Source of the DNA: Plicaturopsis crispa FD-325 SS-3
Lineage: Eukaryota; Basidiomycota; Agaricomycetes; Amylocorticiales; Amylocorticiaceae
Assembly: GCA_000827205.1 (NCBI GenBank)
Contig: KN832569.1
Location: 605,165-669,164, forward strand
DNA: 64,000 bases
Direction: 5' to 3'
Below are positions 1 to 11,940 of this stretch, piece by piece (the first letter of the stretch is position 1; each line of letters starts with the position of its first letter). A program made the translations under genes and the position numbers. The notes beneath the pieces were generated by a model. That model was not told where the DNA came from, made no database searches, and saw nothing but the letters and a program-made list of their open reading frames with translations.

Positions 1-2
1 AC

Positions 3-3000
3 GCGTATCCAACATATCCTCCATCGTCCAACCCCATCTCCATACCCGCGTCTGTGGCGGACCCTATCAACATGTCCTCGGTGCCAACGTCGCCCTCCAT
101 GTCCCCCGTACGCGTCCTGGCCGACGGTCGTCCTGCGGGTGGAACTACGCGCAATGGCGGCGGGTTTGGCTCGGGTAACAAGACCCCAGGAGGTGGAGGT
201 GGACCGAGCGGATACAAGACCCCGAGAAAGGTGCAGTGGGCGTTTGACGACAAGGTGGATGATAGGACGGACGGAGAGGCTGCCTGGGGCTGGGGGCGCG
301 ACGCTGAGGGGCGCCGGGAGCCCGTGGAGCGGGTCGGAAGCGTTACCTACGGTGGCGACCGTGGCGACCGTACGTCGACGTCGACAGCTACGCCCCGTGG
401 TTTCGACGACCAGTCTGCGGGCCCGTCTCTGCGCAAAAGCGCGAGCGATGGCGCGTTCGTGTCCGTTCCTCTCACCGCTGGTGCTCCTGGCGGCCAGGGC
501 TCGGACCTCAACTCCAGTGGCCAGGGCCCGGGCCCGCCCATCCTGCCACCACCCCCAAAGAACCTCGGCACCGCACACAAGAGTAACAGCGACTTGAGTC
601 TCGCTCCGACGCATGCGCTGGACGAACATGCCCTGGATGTATGTGCTCTTCTACTCTATTTCCGTTCCGTGTTATCACACCATGATCGTTCTTTCTTCTA
701 AACCTTCTTTTGTTATCTATTCATTGATCCCGTTGAACGCTATTCTCACACGCAAATTTTTTCATAGCCGAATGCATTCGAGACCCTCACGGACGCCCTT
801 GAGCGACACAGATCGTCTTCACACAACTCGACGACACACCCTCGGCCGACTCACCTAAAGGCACCACCCCCTGGACTCAATCTTGACCTAGAAAACAGCA
901 CCGGAAACGATGCTAATGGTACAGGCATCCCCAAGTCGTCTGCGTTTCCAAATAGCAAGACGCTATCCCTACCGCCACCACCACCCATTCCTGCATCGCA
1001 GACCCAGGCGTCCCCCGCAGCCAAGAAGAGCCGATTCTCCACCGCGTCGTGGCGCACCCCGAGGCCAATGCGGCTCTCCAACTTCCCAGGCCTGCCTCGC
1101 ACCGCCTCCGCGCAGAACGCAGCCACCACGAGCGCGAACACGGACACCAACGCGAGCGGATCGCCGGACTCGCCGGGCCTCCTGAGCCCGACGCACGAGG
1201 TCACGGGCGAACACTTCATCGACCCGGGCGAGTCCGCCGGGCTCCCGCTCCCTCTCCCGCAGACCGACAATCCCGACGTCGACCCCGGTGAGTCGTACGC
1301 GCAGGACGCGGCCTCCAAGGTCGTCCGTGCACACACTGCGCAGCGCCGCAGCATCTGGGGCCGCTCGCGCTCACCCGCGACCGCCGTGCGGAACCGCAAG
1401 TCGAAGGGCAAGTCGCGCGACCCGCGCGATCCGGAGAAACGCCGCGCGGACGATCTAGAGCACAATGCCGCCTCGAGCGTGAGCTCGATCGACATCTCGG
1501 CGAATCCGCGGCTGAACGGGATGATGGGCGGCGGCGTGCTGTCGACGCTGCTCACGCTGTATGACGCGCAGCAGGCGGGCGGCAGCGTGTCCGGCGCGTC
1601 GACGCCCGCGACGCTCGGCGCGACCACGCCGGTGACGCAGCGCGACAGCTTTTCGTTCGATGTGCCTATGCCGGATCCGGACAAGCCGTGGGTGAAGGCC
1701 GTCCCTCCGGAGGGAAGCAGCAGCCGGCCGAAGGCGAGGCCGCTGAGTGGCGAGGGCTGGGATGTGAAGCCGAAATGGGCGCAGCGGAAGCCGGTGACAC
1801 CCGCTGCGGGCGTGCTGGGTGCGCTCATTGCGAGCACGGGCAATATCAGCGGTGTGGCTGCACCGACAGCGAGCACGCTCGCACCGAACATCAAGCGGCC
1901 TGGGTACCATCTCAGTCGGTACAGTTTGGAGAGCGCGCCGACGAAGAAGAGTGGGGAGAGCAGCGGACGGATCCCGGCGAAGAATCTGAAGCGGCCCTCG
2001 AGCACGCATTTCGAGCGTGTCACTGATGGTGTCGTGGTCGGTGAGCCTGAAGGCCGGCCGAGTGGGTTCAGCGAGCGTACGATGACAAACAATATCCGCC
2101 CGAGCGGATCGAGCTCGCCGATGAGCGAAGACAGCCATTCTGGCGGAGTCAGCGCGAGCGCGAGCACGGTTTGGGGCGGGGCGACTGTCACGGGCATCAG
2201 CACGGAGAAGCCCAACGGCATGGGACATAAGCGCAAGTGGACTGGCGTGCTGAAGGATCTCCCGCATGCGTACAGCAACCTCAAAAGCAGAGGGAGCACG
2301 CCGACGACGGAGGGCGGGGACGAGTGGCTTGAGGAGAAAGTGCAGTATCGCGAGGAGCAGAGGAAGGAGGAGCAGAAGAAGGAGCGCAGGCGCAAACGCA
2401 AGCAAGCAGAGGTCTATGTGCGTTATTTCTCATATGATCGTTCAGTTGGGCTGCGTTTTGACGGATTGGCTTGCAGATCACCCGGCATGTTGCGCAAATT
2501 CTACAACGACAAGAATTCGTGCTCAAGCTCACGCGTGCAATGATGATGTTCGGTGGGCCATCGCACCGATTGCAGGCGCAGATTCAGTCGACCGCGCGCG
2601 TGCTCGACATCGAGCTCTCGTGCATGTACCTCCCGGACGTTATGCTGATCTCCTTCGACGACTCCGCGACCGGCACCTCGAACATCAAGTTCATCCGCCA
2701 GGGCTCAGCGCTCGACCTCGGGAAACTGCAGGACTCTTACCACCTCTACTGGAAGGTCATCCACGACGAGCTCAGTGTCAGTGAGGCAAGCGCGGAGCTC
2801 GACGTCCTCATGCGCAAGAAACCTTTGTACAATTGGTGGCAGCTGGTCTTGATCGGCGCCATGTGCTCAGCATCAATCTGCAGTGTGTCCTTCAATGGCA
2901 GCTTTATCGACTGTCTCATCGTAGCTCCGCTTGGTGGCCTCCTCGTCGCCATCCAGCTGCTCAGTGTTCGCAACGAGCTGTACTCCAATGTCTTTGAGTG

Positions 3001-3977
3001 CGTATCACCTCTTTCTCACCGCTGCATAATTTACTAACCACTTCCATCTCTCGCTGCAGAATCACTATTGCCACACTTCTCAGCTTCCTCGCGGCCGCGC
3101 TCGCGGCCTCGAGTCGTTTCTGCTACCCGGCTGTTGCATCAAGCTCCGTCGTGCTCATTCTTCCAGGCTTCATCGTGCTCATCGGCGCCCTCGAAATCTC
3201 CTCCCGCAACATCGTTTCGGGCGCCGTGCGGCTGTGCTTTGCACTTATGTATTCCCTCTTCCTCGGGTTCGGTCTCGCGATCGGTGCAGAGGTGTACGAA
3301 AGTGTGACCTCCCACTCTATCGTCGGCGCGCAGGACTATTCGTGCACGAGCAGCCACGACCCCACCGGTCCTTGGTATCAGCAAACGCCTTCCATCTACT
3401 GGGCATTCCTCACCGTCCCCATGTACTCGCTATTCCTCAGTATGCGCCAGCAGGCGCCGTACAACCGAAAGGAGCTCGCGCTCCAGGTCGGGATCTCTTG
3501 TATTGGCTGGGTTACGAATCACTTCGCCGGAAAGAAGTTCGCCAACCAAAACGACATTAGCTCCGCTGTTGGGTATGTTTATCTCCTTTCTGTAAATGCA
3601 TGTGCCATCGACTTATGTTTTTGTCTAGTGCATTTGCAGTTGGTATCGTGTCAAACGTCTATGCGCGTTTCTTCTCTGGCAATGCCTTTGTTGTGATGGT
3701 AAGTGCCATGTATTGCTCAATTATGGTCTGGTCCTGACATTTGTCCAAGATTACTGGTATCCTCTTCCAACTTCCGTCCGGTCTCGGTAACGGCGGTCTC
3801 CTCACGTTCGCGTCCCAGACGACCTCCGGCTCGTCCACATCCTATCTGAGCGGTTTTGAGACCGCACTCCAACTAATATCTGTCTCCATCGGTCTCACCG
3901 TCGGCCTTGGCATCGCCCTCGTCGTCGTCCATCCCATCCAGTCTCGCAGACGCGCCGGCGGAGTTTTCAGTCTGTGA
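3..3977 (+). CDS. Prm10/ThrE-family membrane protein (5' end open to window edge)
   Basis: Multi-pass membrane protein of the fungal pheromone-regulated Prm10 family, which carries ThrE-type (threonine/serine exporter, DUF1212) domains; substrate in fungi is not established. Exons: up to 638, 768-2417, 2477-2997, 3060-3572, 3629-3698, 3750-3977; all introns are GT-AG and phases agree. The first in-frame ATG is at 72, but the frame is open to base 3, so the true start may lie outside. From ATG72 the protein is 1182 aa. The first ~740 residues are a low-complexity, Ser/Pro-rich cytosolic tail ending in a Lys/Arg/Glu-rich segment. The ThrE core follows (LTRAMMMFGGPSHR, then repeated hydrophobic helices and GFIVLIGALEISSRN). 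Yeast Prm10 is far shorter, so the long N-terminus is a filamentous-fungal feature. Family assignment is confident; transport role is inferred. Confidence 0.85.
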
Positions 3978-5118
3978 GCCTCGGCAACGCCACCACACTT
4001 TCAACTCGTCAAAATGGTTTTGGTTTTTAATTCGTCAGCCGACGAACATATTCTATCGGGTTTCAACAACTTCCGTCATCTATTCATATCCGTTCGTGCA
4101 CCCATCCCATCGCCGAACGCGCTGTATTATCCCCTGCCCCGCTCCTGCCTGCCTGCTCTCAGTTTCCCCTGCATAAAAACTTGCCGCACTGTTACACTTC
4201 GCATGGACTATATTAGATGCGCCGTTCCCCGTCTTATTTTCATCTTGCTTTACTCCGTTCCGTCTCGTCCGTCCATTCCTTATCAGCTATCTCACCCCAT
4301 CCACACTCATCCTTACCCCCCGTCCCCGTCCCACTGCATTACATTATACATCCTCATCCATCCTACTTAGAAGCTAGACGTCTCTCATCCGCTCACGATC
4401 GGGCTCTCCTTCCACTGCCATAGACTCCCCGCACTGCCCACCCACTACTGCTACTTTGTACTATATACGTACGCGTTCTGGACACATAGACTTCATCATG
4501 ACTTTTTTCTTTTCCATCTGGCCTTCATCCGCTCGTTCGCGCGCGCCTCTCCGCGCGATTTCTCGTTCTATGGTACTTACATGAATTACAAGGGTTTCTA
4601 TTTCTCGTCTTGCGTGCAAAGCATGATATTGGAAGCAGATTGATCAACTTGTCAAGATAATTACGACGACCGCTACATTGCAATTCGGACCTCGCCTCCT
4701 GCCAGTCCACTGCCGGTGGTCCACAGCCTCATCTACGTCCTGGTTGTCCCGGCACAGCACCATGGATCTGCACTACGAAAGACTCGTTATATCTATTATC
4801 TTGCACGCATTTTCTGCAATGAACACTGGACAGCCCCAAGTGATCTGCATTGCAAGGGGCATCAGCTGTAAGCCAACTGAGGCCAATTGCAACTTGGCGT
4901 GCTCGACATCTGATGGAGATGCGGGTTTGCAAGTCGGTGCCTACCAATGTGCACGACGGTGTGTGCGCCTGTATAAATGCTCTTGTAGCCAAGATGAGCA
5001 GCTCACGCGGTCTACTTTGCTCCTCATTCCCTAGGTTATAACACTTGACAGCGCCGCTGGTCCGACGTCTCACGACCCCCCTACGTTCTCTACATCCCTC
5101 CTGCTGCCGCCAGCCGCC
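3978..5118. other. Intergenic: 3' region of Prm10-like gene and promoter of PLC-like gene 1
   Basis: No coding sequence is supported. The left part is pyrimidine-rich, probably 3' UTR of the Prm10-like gene. The right part leads into the phosphodiesterase gene and holds a TATA-like element at 4972-4977. Confidence 0.5.
4972..4977 (+). promoter_or_regulatory. TATA box of PLC-like gene 1
   Basis: TATAAA lies 142 bases before the ATG at 5119, followed by a pyrimidine-rich leader. The position suits a core promoter; assigned by sequence only. Confidence 0.5.
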
Positions 5119-6277
5119 ATGCATTTCCTCTCCTTCATCACATTCGCTCTACTTTCCACCTTCGCATCGGCATCGGCCATACCGCGCGCGGCGACGGTGT
5201 GCAACGGGCACGCGGAACTGTGCGACCGCTCGTACGGCAACGTCACGTTCGTCGGCGCGCACGACTCGTTCGCGTTCAGCGAGGACCCCCTCGCGCTCGC
5301 CGCGGACCAGCGCGTGGACATCACGTCCCAGCTAAACCTCGGCGTGCGCCTGCTGCAGGCGCAGTCGCACAACCACAGCGGCACCATCAATTTCTGCCAC
5401 ACCAGTACGTATCCCCGTGTTCCACGATTTGCAGCCGATTCCATGCTAATGCAGATGCGATCCAGGCTGCGTAGGTCAAGCCACGTCTTAATCTGCGCAC
5501 GCTACTGACCGCAGAATGATACAGCTGCTGTTCAACGGCGGGACGGTCTCTGACTACCTGAAGACCGTGAAGGCCTGGCTCGACACGAACCCGAACGAAG
5601 TGCTCACGCTCCTCTTCACGAACCCCGACGGCGCCTCGCTCAAGGAGCAGTGGGACCCGGCATTCAAATCCGCGGGCATCGATGCGCTCGCGTACGTCCC
5701 GCCGAGCCTCCCCGTCGCCCAGAAGGACTGGCCGACCCTCGGTGCGCTCCTCGACAGCGGTAAGCGCGTCGTCGTGTTCATGGACACCGGCGCGGATACT
5801 ACGCAGGTGCCGTACATCCTCCCCGAGTTCCCCAACGTGCGTCGTTTTTTTCTGTTTCGTCTATTCCACGAGGGCGGGCGCTGACGAAAAGGATGCGAAA
5901 GATTTGGGAGACGCCGTTCACGGTGACGGACAAGAGCTTCCCGTGCTCGGTCGACCGCACGGCGGGCCCGCTCGCAAACGACGCACACATGTACATGATC
6001 AACCACTCTCTGAACAAAGACGTGCTCGGCACGGGCATCGACATCAGCGACCCCTGGGACGCGGCCACCACGAACGGGCTCACCTCGTGCGTCCTTCCTC
6101 TTCCTCGTCCTCGCTGGTGCGTGATACTGACACGAACGTGCGTCTGGCAGGATATTCGCGCACGCGAACGGCTGTGCACAGTTCGCGGACGGCCGCGCGC
6201 CGAACTTCCTGCTGCTCGACTTTGTGAACATCGGCGAGGGGTTCAAGGCAGCGGACACCCTCAATGGGTTCGCGTGA
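5119..6277 (+). CDS. Secreted PLC-like phosphodiesterase, copy 1
   Basis: Predicted extracellular protein of the PLC-like phosphodiesterase (PI-PLC X-type TIM barrel) superfamily common in basidiomycetes; its substrate is unknown. Residues 1-18 form a signal peptide. The first barrel strand carries GAHDSFAF, whose His matches the first catalytic His of the superfamily, and ANDAHMYMINHSL follows later. Exons: 5119-5404, 5466-5470, 5525-5836, 5902-6086, 6151-6277, giving 304 aa. The second exon is only 5 nt (GCTGC). It is required: joining exon 1 directly to exon 3 shifts the frame, and with it the protein reads CHTSCLLFNGG, matching the paralogue's CHTSCALFNGG. The other three introns match the paralogue in position and phase. 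It converges on that paralogue at 6634-7741. Family is confident; enzymatic activity is inferred. Confidence 0.88.
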
Positions 6278-6633
6278 TGTGTAACGATTTCTCTTGGGAT
6301 TTGGTGTACTTTGCACGGTGTTGTTGTTATCTTTGTTGTTTTTGGGCTATTTATTGGGTTCACCTGCTGTTCAGCCTTTGATTTTTCAAGGAAGCAATTC
6401 AGCAATGCGTTCAGCGCTTCGAGGGTACACACCTTCTCAGCACCTACTTATGTCGATGACTTCCAGGTACGTTGGCCGCACAACCCGATATAAATAAGTG
6501 TAAGTATATATGCGCGGTCAATGGACGTAGAGAGCAACGTGAACGTCGTTTTAGCCCGTAAGTGCCCTTATCCCTTTCCCGGAAAATGCCAAAGACGGTG
6601 CTGACGATTCCCGTCAGACAGCGCTGGAGTCCC
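6278..6633. other. Shared 3' region between convergent PLC-like genes
   Basis: 356 bases between two facing stop codons, holding both 3' UTRs. No gene, tRNA or strong repeat is seen. Confidence 0.5.
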
Positions 6634-7741
6634 TTAGAACCCGTTAAGCGTGTCGGCAGCCTGCGCGCCCTGCCCGATGTTCACAAAGTCCATCAGGATG
6701 AAATTCGGCGCGCGCCCGTCGGCGAACTGTGTGCAGTTGTTCGCGTGGGCGAAGATCCTGCGGGTGAGATTGTATTAGCGGCGTGTTACGGCAAGGCGAG
6801 GGGGTTGCGATAGAAGAAAGAAAGTGGGTACTCACGACTCGAGCCCGTTGGTGGTCGGCGCGTCTTCGGGGTCGCTTGTGATGATTCCAGTGCCGAGCAG
6901 GTTGGTGTTCAGCGAGTGGTTGATCATGTACATGTGCTCATCATTCGGGAGCGGGCCCGCAGTACGGTCGACAGAGCACGGGAACGACGCATCGGTCACC
7001 GAGAACGGCGTCTCCCATATCTGCAGCGTCCATGATCAGCACCAGCGACTATGGACCGAAAATACTTAGAAACGCACGTTGGGGAACTCCTGCTGGATAT
7101 ACGGCACCGTGCCGCCGTCGCTGCCGTCCGCGCCCGCGTCGAGGAACACGACAACGCGCTTGCCGCTGTTGATCAGCTCGCCCAGGGTCGGCCAGTCGCT
7201 CTGTTTCATGGGCGTCGACGGCGGGACGTATGCCATCGCGTCGATGCCGGCGGACTTAAACGCGGGGTCCCACTGCCCTGGGAGCGACGCGCCGTCGGGG
7301 TTGGTGAAGAGCAGCGTGAGGACTTCATTGGGGTTCGCGTCAAGCCAGGTCTTCACCTCCGCGAGGTAGTCCGCGACGGTGCCCCCATTGAAGAGCGCCT
7401 GCGCACAACGTGAGCCAAGCTCCGGACGGTCAGTAGGGTAAAGGGGGACGCACGCAGCTGGTGTGGCAGAAGTTGATGGTGTCGCTGTGGTTGTGGGCCT
7501 GCGCCTGGAGGAGGCGCACGCCGAGGTTGAGCTGCTGCGTGATGTTCACCTCCTGGTCGCGCGCGAGCGCGAGCGGGTCGCTGCTGAACGCGAACGAGTC
7601 GTGCGCGCCGAAGAACGTGATGTTACCGTACGAGCGGTCGCACAGCTCCGCGTGGCCGTTGCAGACCGTCGCGTCGCGCGCGGGGAGCACAGCAGCGCTG
7701 GCGTAGGTGGCGGCGGCGGCGAGGAGGGCGAAGACGTGCAT
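6634..7741 (-). CDS. Secreted PLC-like phosphodiesterase, copy 2
   Basis: Paralogue of the facing gene at 5119-6277. Coding exons on the minus strand: 7454-7741, 7078-7398, 6836-7020, 6634-6757, giving 305 aa. A signal peptide (MHVFALLAAAATYASA) precedes the mature domain. The barrel-start motif GAHDSFAF is conserved, as are NEVLTLLFTNPDG and HMYMINHSLN. All three introns occupy the same sites and phases as introns 2-4 of copy 1; the extra first intron of copy 1 is absent. The main length difference is a small Gly/Ser/Asp insertion near residue 187 (GADGSDGG). The tail-to-tail arrangement and shared introns indicate a local inverted duplication. The function is probably an extracellular phosphodiesterase; the substrate cannot be told from sequence. 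Confidence 0.88.
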
Positions 7742-8693
7742 GGAGGGGGAGGGGGCGGTGGGCAGCGGAGATGCATTCACGACAGAATATGTACCCAGAC
7801 AGCCGAAGCTGGAAGAGAAGCGGATGGGGAGCACATGAGAGTGGATGCTCGGTGTTCTGCGCACGCATGTGCCATGAGACTCACCTGATGTGTTTATTTG
7901 AAGTACACCAATAAACAACAGACGGAAGCCGTGAAACCCATACGCAGCATACAGTGGATGTCGATCATGATCATCTTGCACCGACGGCCTAAACAAAATT
8001 GATGCGATGGCAATATGATGAAATGTTTCCAGACCACCGCACCCGCGACAGAGCGACCTCATCTTGGCGGTCCAGATAGAAAAATGGTACGTAACGCCTT
8101 ACCTCGGGTACAGGCAAACGACACGGGCAAGGGGGTTGAAGGAACCGGTTCTCAAGATCTCAATGCCATGCTGAGGTGTTTGATTGAAGCAAGCTCCATG
8201 ATTCGTCAATTGGGTCAGGAAATAAGGAGCAAAGCACTCACCATAGAGAAGGGTATAGCTCTATGCTTGAGTCCAGAGCGTTGGCTCAAATTGTCTATCG
8301 AGCCCTATAACGCACCTGTACTGCGGCGCAAGACTGCGGCGTCGTGGTGGCATTTGGCAGCCAAGTAGATGTCACTTCTGAGGGAGCTGTCCTGCCGGGC
8401 GCTTGCGCGTATCTGTCAGTATGCACGGCTCCCGAAAGGCAGGCAAAGTTGTGCACATACGGAGATTCGTTACAGTGTTGACGTTGGTGTGAGGTCTGGT
8501 ATTGAGGTTCCCAAGCCTTAGCGCGCGCCATTTTTTATCTTGGATTCATCGATTGGTACGGGTATAAGACATACAACACATTGCTACGGCAGAGCATTTG
8601 GTCGGAGAAAAGGCAGTAAACAGGAAAATTGGCTACAATACGCCATTCAGTGTGTGTATAGACGCCGATGCACCGAAGAATAAACACTAACCG
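7742..8693. other. Intergenic between PLC-like copy 2 and the EF-hand gene
   Basis: Upstream region of PLC-like copy 2 and 3' flank of the EF-hand gene. A 117-codon frame at 8015-8368 has no recognisable domain, lacks splice logic and is not supported as a gene. Confidence 0.4.
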
Positions 8694-11600
8694 CTAGTTT
8701 GCTGCCTTGCCATCGTTCGGGGCGCCATCATCACTCGTTGCACTAGTCGGTTTCAGGAATACCGGCGAGTCCTTGACAATCTCCACCAGTCCCCTCACTT
8801 CCGTCTCGAGTGAAGCTACCTGTTTCATCAGCTGATCGATCTGCGCAAAACGGCGTAGTTGAGCAAAGACGGTGAGTATGCAGCGACATCAACATGGGCC
8901 GACCTTGTCGGTTTCTAGTCTGATGCCGTGGATATCATCATCGTTGGTGTTCCAAAGTTTTCGCAGCTTGCCCAGAGGATTTCCCGTCTTTTGCAGCTAT
9001 TGTACTGTCAGCTTTTCAGAGCAAAAAAAGCGCGAGGCCGTTGAGGTGTGTACGCACTTCTTTGTACCAGCCCTTGTAGAGTCCGCCTGCAAAGCAGTCC
9101 ATCTGGAGAGAGACTTCCCTGCGTTGTTGCTTCCATCCATGGATGAGGTCGAACATCCGGTCGTTGAAGGCATAGAACAGCGTCAGCAAAGTCCGTGCCA
9201 TAGCGCGGAACTCCGCGGCGTCCACAATTTCGGTCTGGGCGGTAACAAAAACTTCACGATGATGCTCGAGCAAGATGACTAGGAGAGGCATGATGGACTG
9301 TGTGATGATGAATGAGCGTATGAGACGACTTCGTGGTCAGACGGGCCCACTAGTTCAATCCGCCGCGCTCGGCGTATTCCCTTCATCGCATTTCTAAAGT
9401 CGTGCTTGTCCTCGAACGTCCACTGCACAGAGGCTAGCATAGTCGTAATGCGGTTGTTCTCCGACACCATATATTCTCCTCGCAGACAGTCAAGTGTTAA
9501 AATTTGTTCCGATGCATCACCGGGGCGCGAGTGTTGCGTGGCATCGCGTTCGAAACTGTCCAGGAAAACGGGCTTCACGAAGGCGAGAACCTTGAGGTAC
9601 TCCTCGATCTGTTCCTGAGAGGATTCCTGACACAACGCCGCAGCATCCTGAATGGCGGGAACGGCTTTCAAGAGCTCACGGTGGCATCTTGATACGATGC
9701 ATGTTAGACGAAAGAAAGGATGTATCCGGCATTACTCACTGGATAGTATTATCATGCCATCCCTTTGCCCAACTTGAAAGTTTATGATCAAGATGTTCAA
9801 TAAAACGAAAGTGAAAACGGCTTACAAGGCAAGCCACTGCGGAATTGACCAACCAGTGGGGAGGGCCCTCAGGAATCTGTTCACCTCGTGGACAGATAAG
9901 TACCCACTTCCGTCAGCGTCGATGGCATCCGCAATCGCGCCGTGATCTGTGAGTGCAATTGCTTGTAACGCTTTAAGATTCAAGAAAAGTGTGAATGTCA
10001 CTCACACATGACCTTGGACAGAATTCTCAGGGTCCACATATCTGGCGGAGGTTTCTGTGTCGTCTTCTTGATGTCCCAAAACTGAGCCCTAAAGTAGTCA
10101 TGGATCGCTAGGATGGCAGTTTGGTGGTTGCACAACTAAAACATTGGGCTTGACGCACCATCGACGAAAATGCGGGATTTCACGCTCATTCTCCATTCCT
10201 AAAGACGAAGTTAAGAAGGGCGATACTCTACAGAGGATAACAACGCTTACAGATTCTGTAGACTGTCAGCATTTCGTAAGGGTAGCAATATAAGGAAACC
10301 CACCTTTCCAAACCTTTTTCACATCCACATTTTCGATATTGTCATGCGGACCAGCATCAAGCTATAAGTACATGAGGCATACTTCTGAATGCAATAGGTG
10401 CGATGGTAACGTACACGATTTATGAGGGTTTCAGTCGAATCAGCGATATCTTGTTTGACACTGTCGATTGCGTTGTCAATTTCCTTGCTCGACTGGCGGC
10501 TGAGAGAACGGGGAGGCGTCAAAACTGGAAAGCTGGATGGACAAAACGGAGTTCTTACAAGGCATCCGCGAGGAGCTGGTCTAGATCTTCTCGAACCCTC
10601 ATCTTCAACGAATCATCGATTTTTTCGCCGTAAATCTTGGCTAGCTTTGTCAGATGTTCGTCACTCTGTAATGCGAACAAGGTTTCTGTGAGATCATGTG
10701 CGACACTCTCAATATCACATTACCTGCACGACTGCGTCAGAGCCACCGTGCTGAGCCATGTACATCAGCGCCTGTTTATCTTGCACGGTCCTGATATCCT
10801 CCAGCGCCGAAAGCACAGCGTGCATATCGAGGCTCATGCCCGCAACCTGGACGTGTGTCTCATGAATTTGTTTTGTGCTGCGATAGCTCAACAGGCTTTC
10901 AAGACTTTGCTTCCGCGCCTCGATATTGTCGGCGTATTTTTGAAGTTTCTTCTTGTATTTGCTCGAGTAACAGATCCGAACTATTTTGAGATTATCAGTA
11001 AATGCTGATGTAGGAAGAGGCGCCACTCTCACAGGTCTTCCGTGAGTCATCATAATACGTGCTGCAGTACCAGCCGCGAACGTGTCAGCCATGACTTGAA
11101 TGATGAAATATGAGCACGCACCATGAGAATCGTCCTGCAATGATGTCAGATATAGAGTAGGAGGAGACAAGGTCGCACTAGATCTAAACGTACCAAAGTC
11201 TGCTATAAGTGCATCGATAGCTTCGAGTTCGTCTTGTAACAGTTTAGTAATCCCGTCGCCTACTGCGTCTATCTCTTGTGACAGATATCGCATGCAATAG
11301 ATTAATCGAGCCTGTGTAAGTTGCATTGGGTTGGCAAGGGGTTTGGATCATTCACCAGATAGTCCGTACCATGTAATACCATACAAAGACGATTTTCTCG
11401 TCATTCTCGAAGCGCTGCATCTCGAGTTGAATGACGGCCTAAGCAATGAAGATATGGATCGGTGAGTTTTTCTGGACCCCATGGATGGACCAGCGTACCT
11501 TGAACGACATTACAGCTGCCTATTTCACACATATCCGATATAAGTAACAGACCCTCCCGGGTATTGTGAGGCCATACCTTTGCGACAGGATACACATCGA

Positions 11601-11940
11601 CAATTTCTTCAGCAACGCCTAATATCTGACTACAGAGGCTGAGGATTCTCCTTGCTTTCAGATCATGCTTCCTGTTGTTGCCAGCCACTGGAACAAATTG
11701 AATGATGCTTGTGTCCCAGAAATCGTGAATCAACTCACATATCTCCTTCATCAGCCCTTCTGCCTGATCCAAACAGACTTGCGCTGTGCCGTTCGTATCG
11801 GTGACACCTACGAGAAACGCATCAATCGTAAGCGTGAGTGTTATATGGTATGTTATGAGAATGAAAACTAGATACGACTAACCGAAGGCTGTGACGGGAG
11901 CCTTTGCATCGGCTGCATGTTTGGGCTCGGTGGAAGACAT
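8694..11940 (-). CDS. EF-hand domain protein of unknown function, many exons
   Basis: Large intracellular protein of a family I associate with Agaricomycetes; function unknown. Translation starts at the ATG at 11938-11940 (MSSTEPKHAADAK) and stops at 8694-8696 after GAPNDGKAAN. About 15 short exons are needed. Exon 1 is 11883-11940, and exon 2 carries an amphipathic helical stretch (DVYPVAK) that splices into AAVMSFK and then AVIQLEMQRFENDEK. The middle is alpha-helical and charged, consistent with coiled coils. One good EF-hand loop (DADGSGYLSVHE, at about 9895-9930) has acidic or oxygen ligands at positions 1, 3, 5, 9 and 12, so Ca2+ binding is likely. The C-terminus is a heptad-like coiled coil (IDQLMKQVASLETEVRGLVE). 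No enzymatic domain is seen. Several internal exon boundaries remain uncertain. Confidence 0.75.

Noticed and set aside
851-2401. 516-codon minus-strand frame antisense to the Prm10-like gene
   Set aside because: It is the shadow of a GC-rich coding exon; it has no domain, and the plus strand has consistent splicing and a known family.
8015-8368. 117-codon plus-strand frame between PLC-like copy 2 and the EF-hand gene
   Set aside because: No domain, no promoter or splice evidence, ordinary composition.
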